The notes under the pieces were generated by a model. That model was not told the DNA's origin. It ran no database searches and saw only the letters and a program-made list of their open reading frames with translations. The translations under genes were made by a program, and so were the position numbers. A DNA stretch of 64,000 nt from an uncultured Thiotrichaceae bacterium (GTDB taxonomy: Bacteria > Pseudomonadota > Gammaproteobacteria > Thiotrichales > Thiotrichaceae): positions 1 through 64,000 of the forward strand of contig CACVAY010000139.1 in NCBI GenBank assembly GCA_902727985.1, in the 5' to 3' direction. Shown here piece after piece: positions 17,058-27,683 of this stretch. How positions within the stretch are numbered: the first letter of the stretch is position 1; each line of letters begins with the position of its first letter.

Positions 17058-18220
17058 GTTTGTTTAACCGTATTTTCAGAGATATTCCTAATGAATATAA
17101 GGGCAATCAACCAAGCAACAAGAGCTAATCCAGACATCGCCAAGAAGGTGATTGTACTACCAGAATGATACCATAGATAACCACTCATCGAGCTACCGAT
17201 CGCCCCACCTAAGCCATAACTCAGCCCCGAATAAAGAGCTTGTCCCCTGCCCTGAAATTGCGCTGGGAAGAAATGATGAATCAGATGCATCATAGACACA
17301 TGGAACAAACCAAAGCTTGCTGCATGTAAAGCCTGAATAAACCACAACATCATCACATGATTAACAAAATACGCCATCAACAACCAACGGATAGCCGTAA
17401 GCAACAATGACAAAGCAAATAACAATGACAGATTAAATCGGTTCAATAATCGATGGATCACTAAAAATAAAAATATTTCAATGAGCACCCCAAATGCCCA
17501 CATGACACCACTAAAAGAGGCGCTGTAATTATTCTCAATTAAGTAGATTGTGAAGAAGGTGTAGTAAGCTCCATGATTTGCCGACTGAAGTAAGCCTGCT
17601 AATAATATGGCAATCACCACAGGTTTCTTCAAAATATCCCATAAGACCGTAGCACCCTTGATGCTTTGACTTTCAATTACAGCTTCATCATTCACCAAAA
17701 AGCATGATAGAGTCATTAAAACCAACAAGACAATGATCGTATGTGGAACATACGTTGCTGTTTCCATTACTCTAGGGAAGGCAATCACAACCAACATAAA
17801 GCCAATAGACCCCCACACCCGTATCAGACTATATCGCTTACTTTGCTCACCCAATTGATTCAGTGTAAAAGCCTCATATTGTGGTAACACAGCATTCCAA
17901 AAAATACCGAACAGAAAGGAGATGAGTAATACCCACCAGAATGTGTCATTGATGAATATTCCAGATAAAGTAACTACCGCCGCAAAACTACCCAAACGAA
18001 TAACATTAATACGGTGTGATGTTTTATCGGCTAGTGATGAAAACAGAATAGGACCAACGAGTCTGCTGATCATAAAGGCCGATAAAACCTGGCCAATTTC
18101 AATGGGGGAATACGCTAAGTTCTCTTTAAGATAGACAGGCCAATAAGGTGAAAAAATACCTAATGCTGCAAAGAAGAAAAAATAGAATGTCGATAAACGG
18201 AGGTAAGGTGGTTTATGCAT
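17054..18220 (-). CDS. MFS transporter (HcaT/MFS_1-like)
   Basis: 388 aa with about 12 membrane helices. The N-terminal run LRLSTFYFFFFAALGIFSPYWPVYLKE and the loop RLVGPILFSSLADKTSHR are typical of the 3-phenylpropionate-transporter-like (HcaT/LacY-related) branch. Here that branch often accompanies core genes and has no proven substrate. It overlaps birA (ATGA) and probably heads the MFS-birA-coaX-SPOR transcript. The substrate cannot be read from sequence. Confidence 0.85.
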   Translation of the reverse strand: MHKPPYLRLSTFYFFFFAALGIFSPYWPVYLKENLAYSPIEIGQVLSAFMISRLVGPILFSSLADKTSHRINVIRLGSFAAVVTLSGIFINDTFWWVLLISFLFGIFWNAVLPQYEAFTLNQLGEQSKRYSLIRVWGSIGFMLVVIAFPRVMETATYVPHTIIVLLVLMTLSCFLVNDEAVIESQSIKGATVLWDILKKPVVIAILLAGLLQSANHGAYYTFFTIYLIENNYSASFSGVMWAFGVLIEIFLFLVIHRLLNRFNLSLLFALSLLLTAIRWLLMAYFVNHVMMLWFIQALHAASFGLFHVSMMHLIHHFFPAQFQGRGQALYSGLSYGLGGAIGSSMSGYLWYHSGSTITFLAMSGLALVAWLIALIFIRNISENTVKQT

Positions 18221-18288
18221 TTTTGTTGGGGAAAATATGCAAAAGCAACAATGTAAAGTATTGTGCTGAGATAGCTTTGAGCTTGAAA

Positions 18289-18380
18289 TGGCGGAGAAAG
18301 AGGGATTCGAACCCTCGATGGGCGATAAAACCCATACTCCCTTAGCAGGGGAGCGCCTTCAGCCACTCGGCCATTTCTCC
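18289..18380 (-). tRNA. tRNA-Ser (GCU)
   Basis: The minus strand reads GGAGAAATGGCCGAGTGGCT and ends with CTTTCTCCGCCA. The 7-bp acceptor stem GGAGAAA/TTTCTCC, discriminator G and encoded CCA are clear. The anticodon stem-loop CTCCCCTGCTAAGGGAG gives anticodon GCT. A long variable arm (ATGGGTTTTATCGCCCAT) and T-loop GGTTCGAATCC mark a class II serine tRNA. Length is 92 nt including CCA. It follows csrA, a common gammaproteobacterial neighbour. Confidence 0.97.
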
Positions 18381-18432
18381 GTGAATCAAATGAGGTCGCT
18401 AGGATACAATTGGATTGCAATAAGGTAAAGTG

Positions 18433-18633
18433 TTAATTCACACTTTCTTTATTTTCATTTTGAGAATCAAATTCTGTCTGAATTCGATTGTAGATTTCCT
18501 CTCGATGAACAGCCACATTTTTAGGGGCATTGATCCCCAAACGCACTTGATTTCCCTTTACTCCTAGTACCGTTACGCTGATATCATCGCCTATCATTAA
18601 CGTCTCGCCTACCCTGCGTGTTAAGATCAACAT
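18433..18633 (-). CDS. csrA: Carbon storage regulator CsrA
   Basis: 66 aa, the family's usual size. [34 protein letters not shown] and [10 protein letters not shown] carry the RNA-contacting residues, including Arg44 in the HREEIY motif. CsrA is a dimeric RNA-binding protein that covers GGA motifs in mRNA leaders and controls carbon flow, motility and biofilm. The Shine-Dalgarno region contains TGGAGATAAAAGG. This puts GGA motifs next to its own start and would allow the autoregulation known in E. coli. Confidence 0.97.
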   Translation of the reverse strand: MLILTRRVGETLMIGDDISVTVLGVKGNQVRLGINAPKNVAVHREEIYNRIQTEFDSQNENKESVN

Positions 18634-18919
18634 CCTTTTATCTCCATTGTTTGACCATTTACCTGTGATGCCAACTAATTTAGCATTCGCCCAGAACTTC
18701 TAACTGATTGCTTAAATGTGACACAGGAAGCCTGAATGGATGCTGAACAAAGGTTCAGTTTAGAAATAAGAGCACTATAAAACAGCTATTTATCAAGTTT
18801 ATCTTCATTAATATACAATATAAAAAACGGTCGATTCGAGTAAATTTTTGTTGTGTTTATGACATAAAACCGCTAGTACCTCTCTATCAGGCATTGAGAT
18901 TCTTTTAAACACAAGCAGC
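18634..18919. other. Intergenic region between lysC and csrA
   Basis: Together with the terminator to its right this is a gap of about 350 bp. It holds the csrA promoter region on the minus strand, but no clear -35/-10 pair was found. The 68-aa ORF 18808-19014 overlaps the lysC 3' end and the terminator, and is not credible. Confidence 0.5.
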
Positions 18920-18959
18920 AAAAAGCCTATGAACGATAACAACCATCCATAGGCTTTTT
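18920..18959. terminator. Intrinsic terminator after lysC
   Basis: AAAAGCCTATG-N16-CATAGGCTTTT: a perfect 11-bp stem whose arms supply A and T tracts on both strands. It sits 27 bp past the lysC stop codon. Confidence 0.85.
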
Positions 18960-18985
18960 CTAAGATAAACTCATTGTTAGAGCCG

Positions 18986-20212
18986 CTATGATTTGTCCAA
19001 ATCGAACTCATCATGCAAGGTACGAACAGCTAGTTCCAGATATTTCTCATCAATAACAACTGCCACCTTAATTTCTGATGTTGAAATCATCCGAATATTG
19101 ATGCCCTCTTTTGCTAATGCACCAAACATGGTAGCCGCAACACCGGCATGTGAGCGCATACCTACACCGACGATAGACACCTTCGCCATCTTATTGTCAC
19201 CACTACACTCACGGGCACCTAGCTTATTACCTGTCTCACATAAAATCTCTTTCGCCTTATCATATTCATTGCGATGCACCGTGAAGGTAAAATCAGTTGT
19301 ATTGTCACTACCGACATTCTGAACAATCATATCCACTTCAATATTCGCATCTGAGATAGGTCCTAATATCTTATGTGCAACACCAGGTTCATCTGGTACC
19401 CCTGTGATGGTTAATTGTGCTTCATCGCGATTAAAAGCTACGCCGCGTACAATGACTTTTTCCATAATATCTTCCTCACGCGTTACTAGCGTACTCTTAC
19501 AATTCTCATCTTTATCAAAACTCGATAGCACACGAATTGGCATATCGTATTTGTGCGCAAACTCTACAGCACGAATTTGCAATACCTTCGACCCCTGGCT
19601 TGCCATTTCCAACATTTCTTCCAAAGATAATTTCGGAATATGCGAAGCATTGGGTACAACACGTGGATCGGTAGTGTAGACACCATCAACATCCGTATAG
19701 ATCTGGCACTCATCCGCTTTTAACGCAACGGCTAATGCAACCGCCGTTGTATCGGAGCCACCGCGCCCTAGAGTTGTAATATTACCTTGCTCATCTACAC
19801 CCTGAAAACCAGCAACAACAATCACCTTACCTGCGGCAAGATCATCACGAATGGCTGAATCATCAATGGATTCAATCCGCGCTTTGCTGTGACTATTATC
19901 GGTAAGTACTTTAACTTGACCACCCGTATAAGATTTAGCGTCACAACCTTGTTCCTGAAGTGCCAAACTCAAAAGACCAATGGTTACTTGCTCGCCAGTT
20001 GAAACGATAACATCTTTTTCACGCGCAGATCCTGATGGTGAAATTGCATTAATCAAGCCGATTAAACGATTGGTTTCACCCGACATTGCAGATACAACGA
20101 CAACAACATCGTTGCCTTTGCTTTTCCACCGAATAACACGCTCAGCAACTGCCTTAATGCGCTCAGGTGTACCAACCGAGGTACCACCATATTTTTGTAC
20201 TATAAGTGCCAT
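18986..20212 (-). CDS. lysC: Aspartate kinase
   Basis: 408 aa, monofunctional. The kinase domain (about 1-245) contains VQKYGGTSVG, VVSAMSGETNRLIG, TLGRGGSDTTAVALA and YTDVDGVYTTDPR. Two ACT regulatory domains follow (about 260-405), where Lys/Thr feedback inhibition occurs in relatives. It makes aspartyl phosphate for Lys, Thr and Met synthesis. It lies 8 bp downstream of alaS, part of the alaS-lysC-csrA order conserved in gammaproteobacteria. Confidence 0.96.
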   Translation of the reverse strand: MALIVQKYGGTSVGTPERIKAVAERVIRWKSKGNDVVVVVSAMSGETNRLIGLINAISPSGSAREKDVIVSTGEQVTIGLLSLALQEQGCDAKSYTGGQVKVLTDNSHSKARIESIDDSAIRDDLAAGKVIVVAGFQGVDEQGNITTLGRGGSDTTAVALAVALKADECQIYTDVDGVYTTDPRVVPNASHIPKLSLEEMLEMASQGSKVLQIRAVEFAHKYDMPIRVLSSFDKDENCKSTLVTREEDIMEKVIVRGVAFNRDEAQLTITGVPDEPGVAHKILGPISDANIEVDMIVQNVGSDNTTDFTFTVHRNEYDKAKEILCETGNKLGARECSGDNKMAKVSIVGVGMRSHAGVAATMFGALAKEGINIRMISTSEIKVAVVIDEKYLELAVRTLHDEFDLDKS

Positions 20213-20220
20213 ACTTTGCT

Positions 20221-22812
20221 TTAAATCCTTTTCTTTACCCAGTCCAAAACCGATGCTAATGCCGCATCCAAGTTTTCGGGTTGACTTCCGCCTGCTTGCG
20301 CCATATCAGGTCGACCACCGCCTTTACCACCAACCTGTTGTGCCACATGATTGACTAATTCACCGGCCTTGATTTGTGCGGTTTCAGCTTTGGTAACACC
20401 CGCAATCAATGTTACTTTCTCACCATTGGTAGCAGAAAGTACAATAGCGGCTTTTCCTAATTTATTCTTCAATTGATCCATGGTGTCGCGGAGTGTTTTC
20501 ACATCTCCGTCAAGACGAGCAGCTAACACCTGTATATCGCCCACTTGAACCGCCTGAGAGGCCATATCAGAACCAGCTTGAGAAGCAAGCTTGCCTTTTA
20601 ACTGTTGAACTTCTTTCTCTAATTGTCGATTCTTATCAACAAGGCTAGTAACTTTATCGACAACATTGTCACGGTTAGACTTAGTGATTTTAGCTACGTT
20701 ATCGATAACTTTCGTTTGCTGATCAACCCAATCCAGAGCTGTTTGACCAGTGACAGCTTCAATACGACGCACACCAGAAGCAATACCTGATTCACTAAGG
20801 ATCTTAAAGAACCCTATGTCTCCGGCCTGCTGAACGTGTACACCTCCACATAATTCAGTAGAAAAACCAATGTTAACCACACGCACTTCATTACCATATT
20901 TCTCACCAAAAAGGGCCATTGCACCGCGCGCTTTTGCGTCATCCATCGACATAACCGCTGCATCAGTCGTGGCATTCTGACGAATCTCCTGGTTTACAAT
21001 CTGTTCTACTTCAGCAAGCTGCTCAGAAGTAACGGCATCGAAATGCGAAAAGTCAAAGCGTAAACGCTGCTCATTGACAAGAGAGCCTTTCTGTTCGACG
21101 TGCTCACCTAACACATCCCGTAAAGCTGCATGCATTAAATGTGTTGCAGAGTGATTTAGTACAATAGCTTGGCGGCGTGATTCATCAATTGTTGCCTGAA
21201 CCTGATCACCTACGCTGACTGAACCCTCCGTCATTGTTCCAACATGAACGAATACATCGCCCTGCTTCTGGGTATCTTCAACAACAAACGTACCCGTTGC
21301 AGATTTCAGCTCACCTTGGTCGCCAATCTGACCTCCCGATTCAGCATAAAATGGCGTTGTATCTAGAACAACTTGAGCTTGCTGACCATTTTCCAAACCT
21401 GTTACCGCGGCACCTTCAACAAAGGCTTGCGCTATCACTGCTGAGCCATCAGCATGATCATAACCCGTAAAGGCTGTTTCACCTTCAACCTCTAATTTAT
21501 CCGTATAATCAACGGCGAACTTACCCGCATTTCGCGCACGATCACGCTGCTCATTCATCGCTATTTCAAAACCGTCTTTATCGATATTGAGATTACGTTC
21601 ACGCGCAATATCTGCGGTTAAATCAACAGGGAATCCGTAGGTATCGTAAAGCTTGAATAAAACGTTACCTGGAATAATATCTCCATCAAGGTCAGCGATA
21701 CTTGCTTCAAGAATCTTCATACCTTGATCAAGCGTTTCAGCAAAACGTCGCTCTTCTTTCAACAAGACCTTTTCAACATGCTCTTGAGCAGTGGTTAATT
21801 CGGGATAAGCCTCACCCATTTCAGCAACTAGCTGTGCGACTAATTTATGGAAAAAGGGTTGTTGCTGGTCAAGCTGATAACCATGACGAATAGCACGGCG
21901 AATAATACGACGAAGCACGTAGCCACGCCCTTCATTCGAGGGTAAAACACCATCTACAATAAGAAATGCTGTTGAACGAATATGGTCAGCGATAACACGT
22001 AACGATTTATTATCTAAATCCGTGGTATTGGTTTGCTCAGCCGCCGCTTTAATGAGATTCTGAAAAATATCGATTTCATAATTACTGTGGACACCCTGCA
22101 AAATAGCAGCAAGTCTTTCCAGGCCCATACCAGTGTCAACAGAAGGCTTTGGCAACGGATTCAAAGTACCATCACTAGAACGATCATATTGCATAAATAC
22201 GAGATTCCAGATTTCGATATAGCGATCACCATCTTCTTCTGGTGTTCCAGGAGGGCCACCCCAGATATCAGCACCGTGATCGTAGAAAATTTCCGTACAA
22301 GGACCACATGGGCCAGTATCACCCATTTGCCAAAAGTTATCTTTTGCACCAATGCGAGAGCAACGGTCTGGGTCTACACCGATTTTCTTAAGCCAGATTT
22401 CCTCAGCCTCAGCATCCTCCTCGAAAACCGTTACCCAAAGTTTTTCTTTTGGCAGGCCAATGACTTCCGTCAAAAACTCCCAAGCATAAGTAATAGCCTC
22501 TTCTTTGAAGTAATCACCAAAGCTAAAATTACCCAACATTTCAAAGAATGTGTGATGACGTGCCGTATAACCGACATTCTCGAGATCATTATGCTTACCA
22601 CCCGCACGCACACAACGCTGTGAAGTCGTCGCACGAGTAAAATCACGAGCTTCGGTTCCAAGAAACACATCCTTGAATTGCACCATACCTGCATTGGTGA
22701 ATAACAAGGTGGGATCATTTCCAGGCACTAATGAGCTTGACGCTTCAATTGAGTGACCTTTCTCTTCAAAAAAGGAGAGAAACTGCTTACGTATATCGGC
22801 ACTACTAGTCAT
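20221..22812 (-). CDS. alaS: Alanine--tRNA ligase
   Basis: 863 aa, close to the usual 875. The class II catalytic core has [56 protein letters not shown] and DTGMGLERL. The editing domain has [12 protein letters not shown] and the late Cys/His metal site ELCGGVHV. The C-Ala domain ends with [16 protein letters not shown]. It charges tRNA-Ala and clears mischarged Ser and Gly. It overlaps recX by 8 bp, so it is coupled to the recA-recX transcript. Confidence 0.98.
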   Translation of the reverse strand: MTSSADIRKQFLSFFEEKGHSIEASSSLVPGNDPTLLFTNAGMVQFKDVFLGTEARDFTRATTSQRCVRAGGKHNDLENVGYTARHHTFFEMLGNFSFGDYFKEEAITYAWEFLTEVIGLPKEKLWVTVFEEDAEAEEIWLKKIGVDPDRCSRIGAKDNFWQMGDTGPCGPCTEIFYDHGADIWGGPPGTPEEDGDRYIEIWNLVFMQYDRSSDGTLNPLPKPSVDTGMGLERLAAILQGVHSNYEIDIFQNLIKAAAEQTNTTDLDNKSLRVIADHIRSTAFLIVDGVLPSNEGRGYVLRRIIRRAIRHGYQLDQQQPFFHKLVAQLVAEMGEAYPELTTAQEHVEKVLLKEERRFAETLDQGMKILEASIADLDGDIIPGNVLFKLYDTYGFPVDLTADIARERNLNIDKDGFEIAMNEQRDRARNAGKFAVDYTDKLEVEGETAFTGYDHADGSAVIAQAFVEGAAVTGLENGQQAQVVLDTTPFYAESGGQIGDQGELKSATGTFVVEDTQKQGDVFVHVGTMTEGSVSVGDQVQATIDESRRQAIVLNHSATHLMHAALRDVLGEHVEQKGSLVNEQRLRFDFSHFDAVTSEQLAEVEQIVNQEIRQNATTDAAVMSMDDAKARGAMALFGEKYGNEVRVVNIGFSTELCGGVHVQQAGDIGFFKILSESGIASGVRRIEAVTGQTALDWVDQQTKVIDNVAKITKSNRDNVVDKVTSLVDKNRQLEKEVQQLKGKLASQAGSDMASQAVQVGDIQVLAARLDGDVKTLRDTMDQLKNKLGKAAIVLSATNGEKVTLIAGVTKAETAQIKAGELVNHVAQQVGGKGGGRPDMAQAGGSQPENLDAALASVLDWVKKRI

Positions 22813-23263
22813 AAATAAATTCTTTATTGATCATTTCTGCAGAAAAACCTCGCCCCGCAAGGAATCGGCTTTGTTTAGCTTGTGTGGGATAATCATTGGG
22901 TGTGGTATCACCAAATCGTTTACATCGGGCTTGATGGAGAACATCCCCCCAATCAACCTCTGCATTATCCAGATATATAGCAATTAAGCTACTATCCACC
23001 CCATGCTCTTGGAGCTTATAACGGATTTTGACAGGACCTTGACCTTTGTTAATCGCAGAACGTACCATTGACTCGACAAAACGCTCATCGCTTTGGATAT
23101 TATCCGCAGCCAGCAAGTCAAGCAATTCATCGATGTCATCTTCAGCACAATTGTCCCGTTGCGCGAGTTTATTCTGTAACTCAGAACGAGAATGTTCTCG
23201 TCGGGCCAATAAACCGTAAGCAACATCCAAACAACGCCGTTGAGATTTTTCTTTTTTTAGCAT
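22805..23263 (-). CDS. recX: Regulatory protein RecX
   Basis: 152 aa with the three-helix repeats of Rec[55 protein letters not shown] and the C-terminal [17 protein letters not shown]. RecX caps or shortens RecA filaments. It starts 18 bp after the recA stop, so RecX should be made in step with RecA and at a lower level. Confidence 0.95.
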   Translation of the reverse strand: MLKKEKSQRRCLDVAYGLLARREHSRSELQNKLAQRDNCAEDDIDELLDLLAADNIQSDERFVESMVRSAINKGQGPVKIRYKLQEHGVDSSLIAIYLDNAEVDWGDVLHQARCKRFGDTTPNDYPTQAKQSRFLAGRGFSAEMINKEFIYD

Positions 23264-23281
23264 CTTTACGGCGCGTTTGGA

Positions 23282-24346
23282 TTAAGATGGTTTATCTTCT
23301 TTTCCAGCCTTTTTTCCATCTTTCTCATCTGTTTTTACATCTGCTTTTGCATCACCTGTTGGCAGGAACGCTTGACGAACCGCTGTTTCTATTTCTTCAG
23401 CTATTTCCGGGTTATCTTTTAGATAATTTCGAACATTGTCTTTACCTTGGCCAATCTTCGCATCTTTATAGCTGTACCATGCACCCGCTTTTTTAATCAG
23501 CTCAAGTTGTACGCCTAGCTCAATCAATTCACCATGAAAAGAGATACCCTCCCCATACAAAATCTCAAATTCAGCCTGCTTGAATGGGGGAGCAACTTTG
23601 TTTTTGACAATTTTAACACGAGTATTATTACCAATAATCTCATCGCCTTTTTTGATCGCGCCAATACGACGAATATCAATACGTACCGATGAATAAAACT
23701 TCAGTGCATTACCGCCTGTTGTCGTCTCAGGGTTACCAAACATCACACCAATCTTCATACGAATCTGGTTGATGAATACGACAATCGTATTAGAACGTTT
23801 GATATTACCGGTTAGTTTACGCAGGGCTTGTGACATCAAACGAGCCTGAAGGCCAACATGCGTATCACCCATATCACCTTCAATTTCTGCCTTAGGCGTC
23901 AATGCTGCAACGGAATCTACAACCACCATATCAACGGCACCTGAGCGCACTAACATATCGGTAATTTCTAGTGCTTGCTCACCCGTATCTGGCTGAGATA
24001 TCAGAAGATCATCAATGTTCACGCCCAGCTTTTGCGCATAAACAGGGTCAAGTGCATGTTCAGCATCTACAAATGCTGCTGTACCACCCGCTTTTTGACA
24101 CTCAGCGATAGCATGCAAGGTTAAGGTTGTTTTACCAGATGATTCTGGACCATAAATTTCTACAACACGCCCTTTAGGAAGACCACCTACACCAAGTGCG
24201 ATATCAATACTAAGAGATCCTGTTGAAATAACCTCAATATTGCGGTTCGCACTCGCATCCCCCATACGCATGACTGCACCCTTACCAAATTGCTTTTCAA
24301 TTTGACCTAATGCTGAGGCAAGCGCTTTTTTTCTATTATCGTCCAC
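23282..24346 (-). CDS. recA: Recombinase RecA
   Basis: 354 aa. Walker A is [10 protein letters not shown], Walker [11 protein letters not shown]; loop L1 [14 protein letters not shown] and loop L2 [34 protein letters not shown] (VVFINQIR here) are present. The acidic C-terminal tail ([18 protein letters not shown]) is unusually Lys/Asp-rich. RecA drives homologous recombination and the SOS response. The start is GTG (VDDNRKK) with AAGGAA upstream. No canonical CTGT-N8-ACAG LexA site is visible upstream; a different dyad is (see findings). Confidence 0.98.
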   Translation of the reverse strand: MDDNRKKALASALGQIEKQFGKGAVMRMGDASANRNIEVISTGSLSIDIALGVGGLPKGRVVEIYGPESSGKTTLTLHAIAECQKAGGTAAFVDAEHALDPVYAQKLGVNIDDLLISQPDTGEQALEITDMLVRSGAVDMVVVDSVAALTPKAEIEGDMGDTHVGLQARLMSQALRKLTGNIKRSNTIVVFINQIRMKIGVMFGNPETTTGGNALKFYSSVRIDIRRIGAIKKGDEIIGNNTRVKIVKNKVAPPFKQAEFEILYGEGISFHGELIELGVQLELIKKAGAWYSYKDAKIGQGKDNVRNYLKDNPEIAEEIETAVRQAFLPTGDAKADVKTDEKDGKKAGKEDKPS

Positions 24347-24388
24347 AGAATTTCCTTAGTTGAGATTTAGTGTGGGATTATTTCATAC

Positions 24389-24403
24389 TTGTGACTGACA
24401 CAA
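24389..24403. promoter_or_regulatory. Dyad TTGTG-N5-CACAA upstream of recA
   Basis: A perfect 5-bp-arm inverted repeat lies 43-57 bp upstream of the recA start, next to AAATAAT, which resembles a -10. It could be an operator for a LexA or other repressor with non-standard specificity, or chance. No Escherichia-type SOS box was found. Confidence 0.3.
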
Positions 24404-24508
24404 AATGGTTTTTATCGGATTGATGGGTATCTCATCCATGTCAGAAACAGCTTTTCCTGATGTCGTGACATGTTCCAATTTTTTAGACAAAAAACCGACA
24501 AAAAAGTA

Positions 24509-24991
24509 TCAAATGTTCATTGAGCTATGCTTTAAAAGAGTGAGCATTTTCTGGATAGAAAATTCAGCCGCAGCTCTACGTACTTGCACTCGATCACCCG
24601 TAAAATGTTGGGTGATAAGCTGTGGTTCTTGGTTTCTCTCTTGAAAAGAAAAACAAACGGTACCTACCGGTTTTTCAGGGGAACCACCCGTTGGACCTGC
24701 AATTCCGCTAATTGCCAAAGCATAGGTTGCTTGTGAGTTTTCTAAAGCACCGTTGGTCATTTCTGCAACCACAACTTCACTAACTGCCCCATGCTCTTCG
24801 ATTAACTCTAACGACACACCCAACATATCGTGCTTCGCTTCATTACTGTAGGTGACGAAACCGCGATCGAACCATTGAGAACTTCCAGCAATATCGGTCA
24901 TTAGCTTTGCAACTAAACCACCCGTGCAAGACTCCGCAGTAACAACCATAGCATCGTGCTTAGTCAGAAGATCGGCAAGTGCTTTAAGCAT
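24509..24991 (-). CDS. pncC: CinA-like nicotinamide-nucleotide amidase (PncC)
   Basis: About 160 aa, only the C-terminal CinA domain. It has VTAESCTGGLVAKLMTDIAGSSQWFDRGFVTYSNEAKHDMLGV and YALAISGIAGPTGGSPEKPVGTVCF, both typical. The enzyme deamidates NMN to recycle the product of NAD-dependent DNA ligase. The ATG at 24991 overlaps the tsaB stop by 8 bp; the track start (TTG, 25018) is less likely. Position between tsaB and recA follows the common cinA-recA linkage. Confidence 0.93.
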   Translation of the reverse strand: MLKALADLLTKHDAMVVTAESCTGGLVAKLMTDIAGSSQWFDRGFVTYSNEAKHDMLGVSLELIEEHGAVSEVVVAEMTNGALENSQATYALAISGIAGPTGGSPEKPVGTVCFSFQERNQEPQLITQHFTGDRVQVRRAAAEFSIQKMLTLLKHSSMNI

Positions 24992-25694
24992 TTTTTTTCG
25001 CACGCTCTCTCTCAGCAATGGTATCAGCCACTTTATCCCGAAGATATACAGGTTGAGCTAATTCAGCAGGCAAAGCTTTACCTGCCTCAAAAGCTACATT
25101 GCCAAGCAATGCAATATACTTTGCCGAAGGATAAACCTCTGGGTAAATATCATTTTCAGCAGTTTGATTTAATGCTTGGAAGGATTCTTCATACGCAGAC
25201 CAACCTGTACCCACTCCAAGCCAGTTTTCTAGTGTAATAGCCGCTAATTTATCCGCAGCGATTACCTGCTCTTGCTCGACTAAGACAACACTATTTCCTT
25301 GTCGTTTATAGTGCCCCCAGTAAACTTCGTTGATACGCGCATCAACAGCTACTAAAAAGTGTTCCTTATCCGCATGTTGCTCTGCCATTTCTAAGGCCAT
25401 CGCAGCTAAAGTTGAAACAGGAAGCACGGGAGTATCATGCGCTAGCGCCAGCCCTTGCGTGACGCCTGTTGCGATACGCAAACCTGTAAATGCTCCAGGC
25501 CCTCTACCAAAGGCTATAGCATCAACATCAGCGAGTGTAATGGCTGCCTCCGCAAGCAATTTCTCAACCATAGGAAGAATAAGACGAGTGTGCATACGCG
25601 GTGCGATTTCATATTCATGAATCACAGCATCATTATATAAAAGAGCCGCCGAACACGCTTCGGTCGCAGTTTCAATAGCAAGAATAGTTGTCAT
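24984..25694 (-). CDS. tsaB: tRNA threonylcarbamoyladenosine biosynthesis protein TsaB
   Basis: 236 aa of the YeaZ family. It begins MTTILAIETATEACSAALLY and contains RMHTRLILPMVEKLL and AFGRGPGAFTGLRIATGVTQGLA, both family signatures. TsaB pairs with TsaD and TsaE to make t6A37 on ANN-decoding tRNAs. It overlaps pncC and lies 42 bp downstream of the helicase gene on the same strand; tsaB next to yoaA is a usual gammaproteobacterial pair. Confidence 0.96.
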   Translation of the reverse strand: MTTILAIETATEACSAALLYNDAVIHEYEIAPRMHTRLILPMVEKLLAEAAITLADVDAIAFGRGPGAFTGLRIATGVTQGLALAHDTPVLPVSTLAAMALEMAEQHADKEHFLVAVDARINEVYWGHYKRQGNSVVLVEQEQVIAADKLAAITLENWLGVGTGWSAYEESFQALNQTAENDIYPEVYPSAKYIALLGNVAFEAGKALPAELAQPVYLRDKVADTIAERERAKKNA

Positions 25695-25736
25695 TACGTT
25701 ACTTTAGGTGATTTGTTCTTATGAATCTACAGGAGC

Positions 25737-27683
25737 TTAAGTCTCTTCATCCGCATTTGGCAACGCAAAGAAACGTTTCACTACTTCGATCTTTTGAGTA
25801 CGTGGAATACGCGGTAGGCTTTCCAAGAAAATATTGCCATAACTGCGAGTGCGTAACCGAGGATCACAAATCATCAAAACTCCTCTATCATTATGATCAC
25901 GAATCAAACGCCCTACACCCTGCTTCAAGGTGATTACCGCATGCGGAATTTGGAAGTCATAAAACGGATTGCCATTGTTGTCTTTAATCGATTGAATACG
26001 TGCTTCGGTCACAGGTTCAAAGGGAGAAGCGAAGGGCAATTTATCAATAATCACACAACTTAAAGCTTCACCACGCACATCGACACCTTCCCAGAAACTA
26101 CCCGTTCCAAGTAATACTGCATTCCCTAATTTTCGGAAATTTTCGATCATTTCATGTTGAGGCGCATCACCCTGTACAAGAATGGGTACATCAAGTTCAT
26201 CTTTGAAACGTTCTGCGGCTTCGTTGAGTGCGCGATAGCTCGTAAACAATACGAAAGTTCCCCCCTGGCAAGCATCGATGACTGGTAAAGCCGCATCAAC
26301 CACACTTTCTACAAAGTCATGGGCTTGTGGTTCAGGAATATTAGGAGGTGCATACAACAGTGAATGATGCCAGTAATCAAATGGGCTATCTAACTGTAAT
26401 TCCCTATCAGCCGTAATCCCCAAACGCTGACAGTAATGCTGAAAAGAATTATCAACTGACAAGGTTGCTGATGTAAAAACCCATGCACAAGGCAATGCAG
26501 ATATTTGTCGCTGGAAAGTATCTGCAACATCTAAAGGAGTTGAAATCAAACTAAATGAACGGGTAAACGTTTCATACCACTGTACAGCATTGTCTTGGGG
26601 CACCTGCATATTCCGCAATCTGACCAAGAAAACCTGGCAACGCTCTAAACACGTTTCCAAGCCCTGACTACGTTCTGCAAATGTTGCTAGTAGCTCTCCT
26701 AACGCCTCCATCTCCTCTAATAAATTATCCATTTCCTGGATAATCGCTGGTTTATTGCGTATTTTATACCAAGGCTCTCTTAGACCCGGTTTATCCATAG
26801 CCAAACGTAAATCTTGCACTATCTTATCAACGTTTCGTGCAGTATCTCGTAACGTTGGCATATCACCAATGACGGTCGCCTCAGCAATAATATCAGTGGC
26901 TAACTCCCGAACCTGACGGCTGCTAAAGGTATCACTAAAGAAGCTTGAGGCTATTTCGGGTATTTGATGCGACTCATCAAGAATGACAGTACTCGCATTG
27001 GGCAGTAATTCACCAAAACCTTCTTCCTTTAATGCCATATCAGCAAAAAACAGATGATGATTGACGACCACAACATCAGCTTCTTGAGCGCGCCTCCGTG
27101 CTTTAACCACATAACAATCGTTATAATATTCGCAATCAGCGCCGAGACAATTATCAACCGTCGAAGTCACACTCCCCCAAACTTCTGATTCTTTGGGAAC
27201 GCTTGTAATCTCGACCACTTCACCAGAGGCCGTCATCGTAGCCCAATCATCAATACGATGCAGATAGTTCAAGCTGCGCTTATCGTGAAAGCTTCCATCA
27301 TGTAAAGCTTGTTTGAGGCGGTAAAGACACAAGTAATTCGCACGCCCTTTCAACAACGCTAATTTGCTACTACTGTTTAATGCTTTCTTTACAATCGGTA
27401 AATCTTTAAGGAACAACTGATCTTGGAGTGTTTTTGTTCCCGTAGAGACAATAACTTTCCCTTCAGAAGCTAATGCCGGCATAAGATAGGCAAAAGTTTT
27501 CCCCACGCCCGTACCCGCTTCAATAATCGCTGTCTGATAATTGGTGATGCACTCACCTACAGCCTCAGCCATTTGCTGTTGCTGCTCTCTTGGAGTAAAT
27601 CCTTCAATGATTTCTGCTAGAGGACCCGTTTCACCTAATAAGGACTGCCAATCGACAGATGACTTAAGGGTTTTGTCGCTCAT
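25737..27683 (-). CDS. yoaA: ATP-dependent DNA helicase YoaA (XPD/DinG family)
   Basis: 648 aa. Motif I is EAGTGVGKTFAYLMPAL and motif II (DEAH variant) ILDESHQIPE. Four Fe-S-type cysteines are visible (Cys near LKGRANYLCLYR, then CLGADCEYYNDC). Motifs V/VI appear as LLGTGSFWEGVDVRG and KQGVGRLIRDHNDRGVL. YoaA is an iron-sulfur 5'-3' helicase involved in repair of stalled forks. The 5' end overlaps the upstream TPR-lipoprotein gene by 20 bp and no good Shine-Dalgarno is seen, suggesting coupled translation. Confidence 0.95.
   Translation of the reverse strand: MSDKTLKSSVDWQSLLGETGPLAEIIEGFTPREQQQQMAEAVGECITNYQTAIIEAGTGVGKTFAYLMPALASEGKVIVSTGTKTLQDQLFLKDLPIVKKALNSSSKLALLKGRANYLCLYRLKQALHDGSFHDKRSLNYLHRIDDWATMTASGEVVEITSVPKESEVWGSVTSTVDNCLGADCEYYNDCYVVKARRRAQEADVVVVNHHLFFADMALKEEGFGELLPNASTVILDESHQIPEIASSFFSDTFSSRQVRELATDIIAEATVIGDMPTLRDTARNVDKIVQDLRLAMDKPGLREPWYKIRNKPAIIQEMDNLLEEMEALGELLATFAERSQGLETCLERCQVFLVRLRNMQVPQDNAVQWYETFTRSFSLISTPLDVADTFQRQISALPCAWVFTSATLSVDNSFQHYCQRLGITADRELQLDSPFDYWHHSLLYAPPNIPEPQAHDFVESVVDAALPVIDACQGGTFVLFTSYRALNEAAERFKDELDVPILVQGDAPQHEMIENFRKLGNAVLLGTGSFWEGVDVRGEALSCVIIDKLPFASPFEPVTEARIQSIKDNNGNPFYDFQIPHAVITLKQGVGRLIRDHNDRGVLMICDPRLRTRSYGNIFLESLPRIPRTQKIEVVKRFFALPNADEET

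Noticed and set aside
18148-18420. ORFs across tRNA-Ser (18148-18345 and 18160-18420)
   Set aside because: They read through the tRNA gene on either strand; the peptides simply translate the tRNA.
18808-19014. 68-aa minus-strand ORF after lysC
   Set aside because: It overlaps the lysC 3' end and runs through an intrinsic terminator.
22033-22623. 196-aa ORF antisense to alaS
   Set aside because: It is a mirror of the highly conserved catalytic core of alaS and shows no family pattern.
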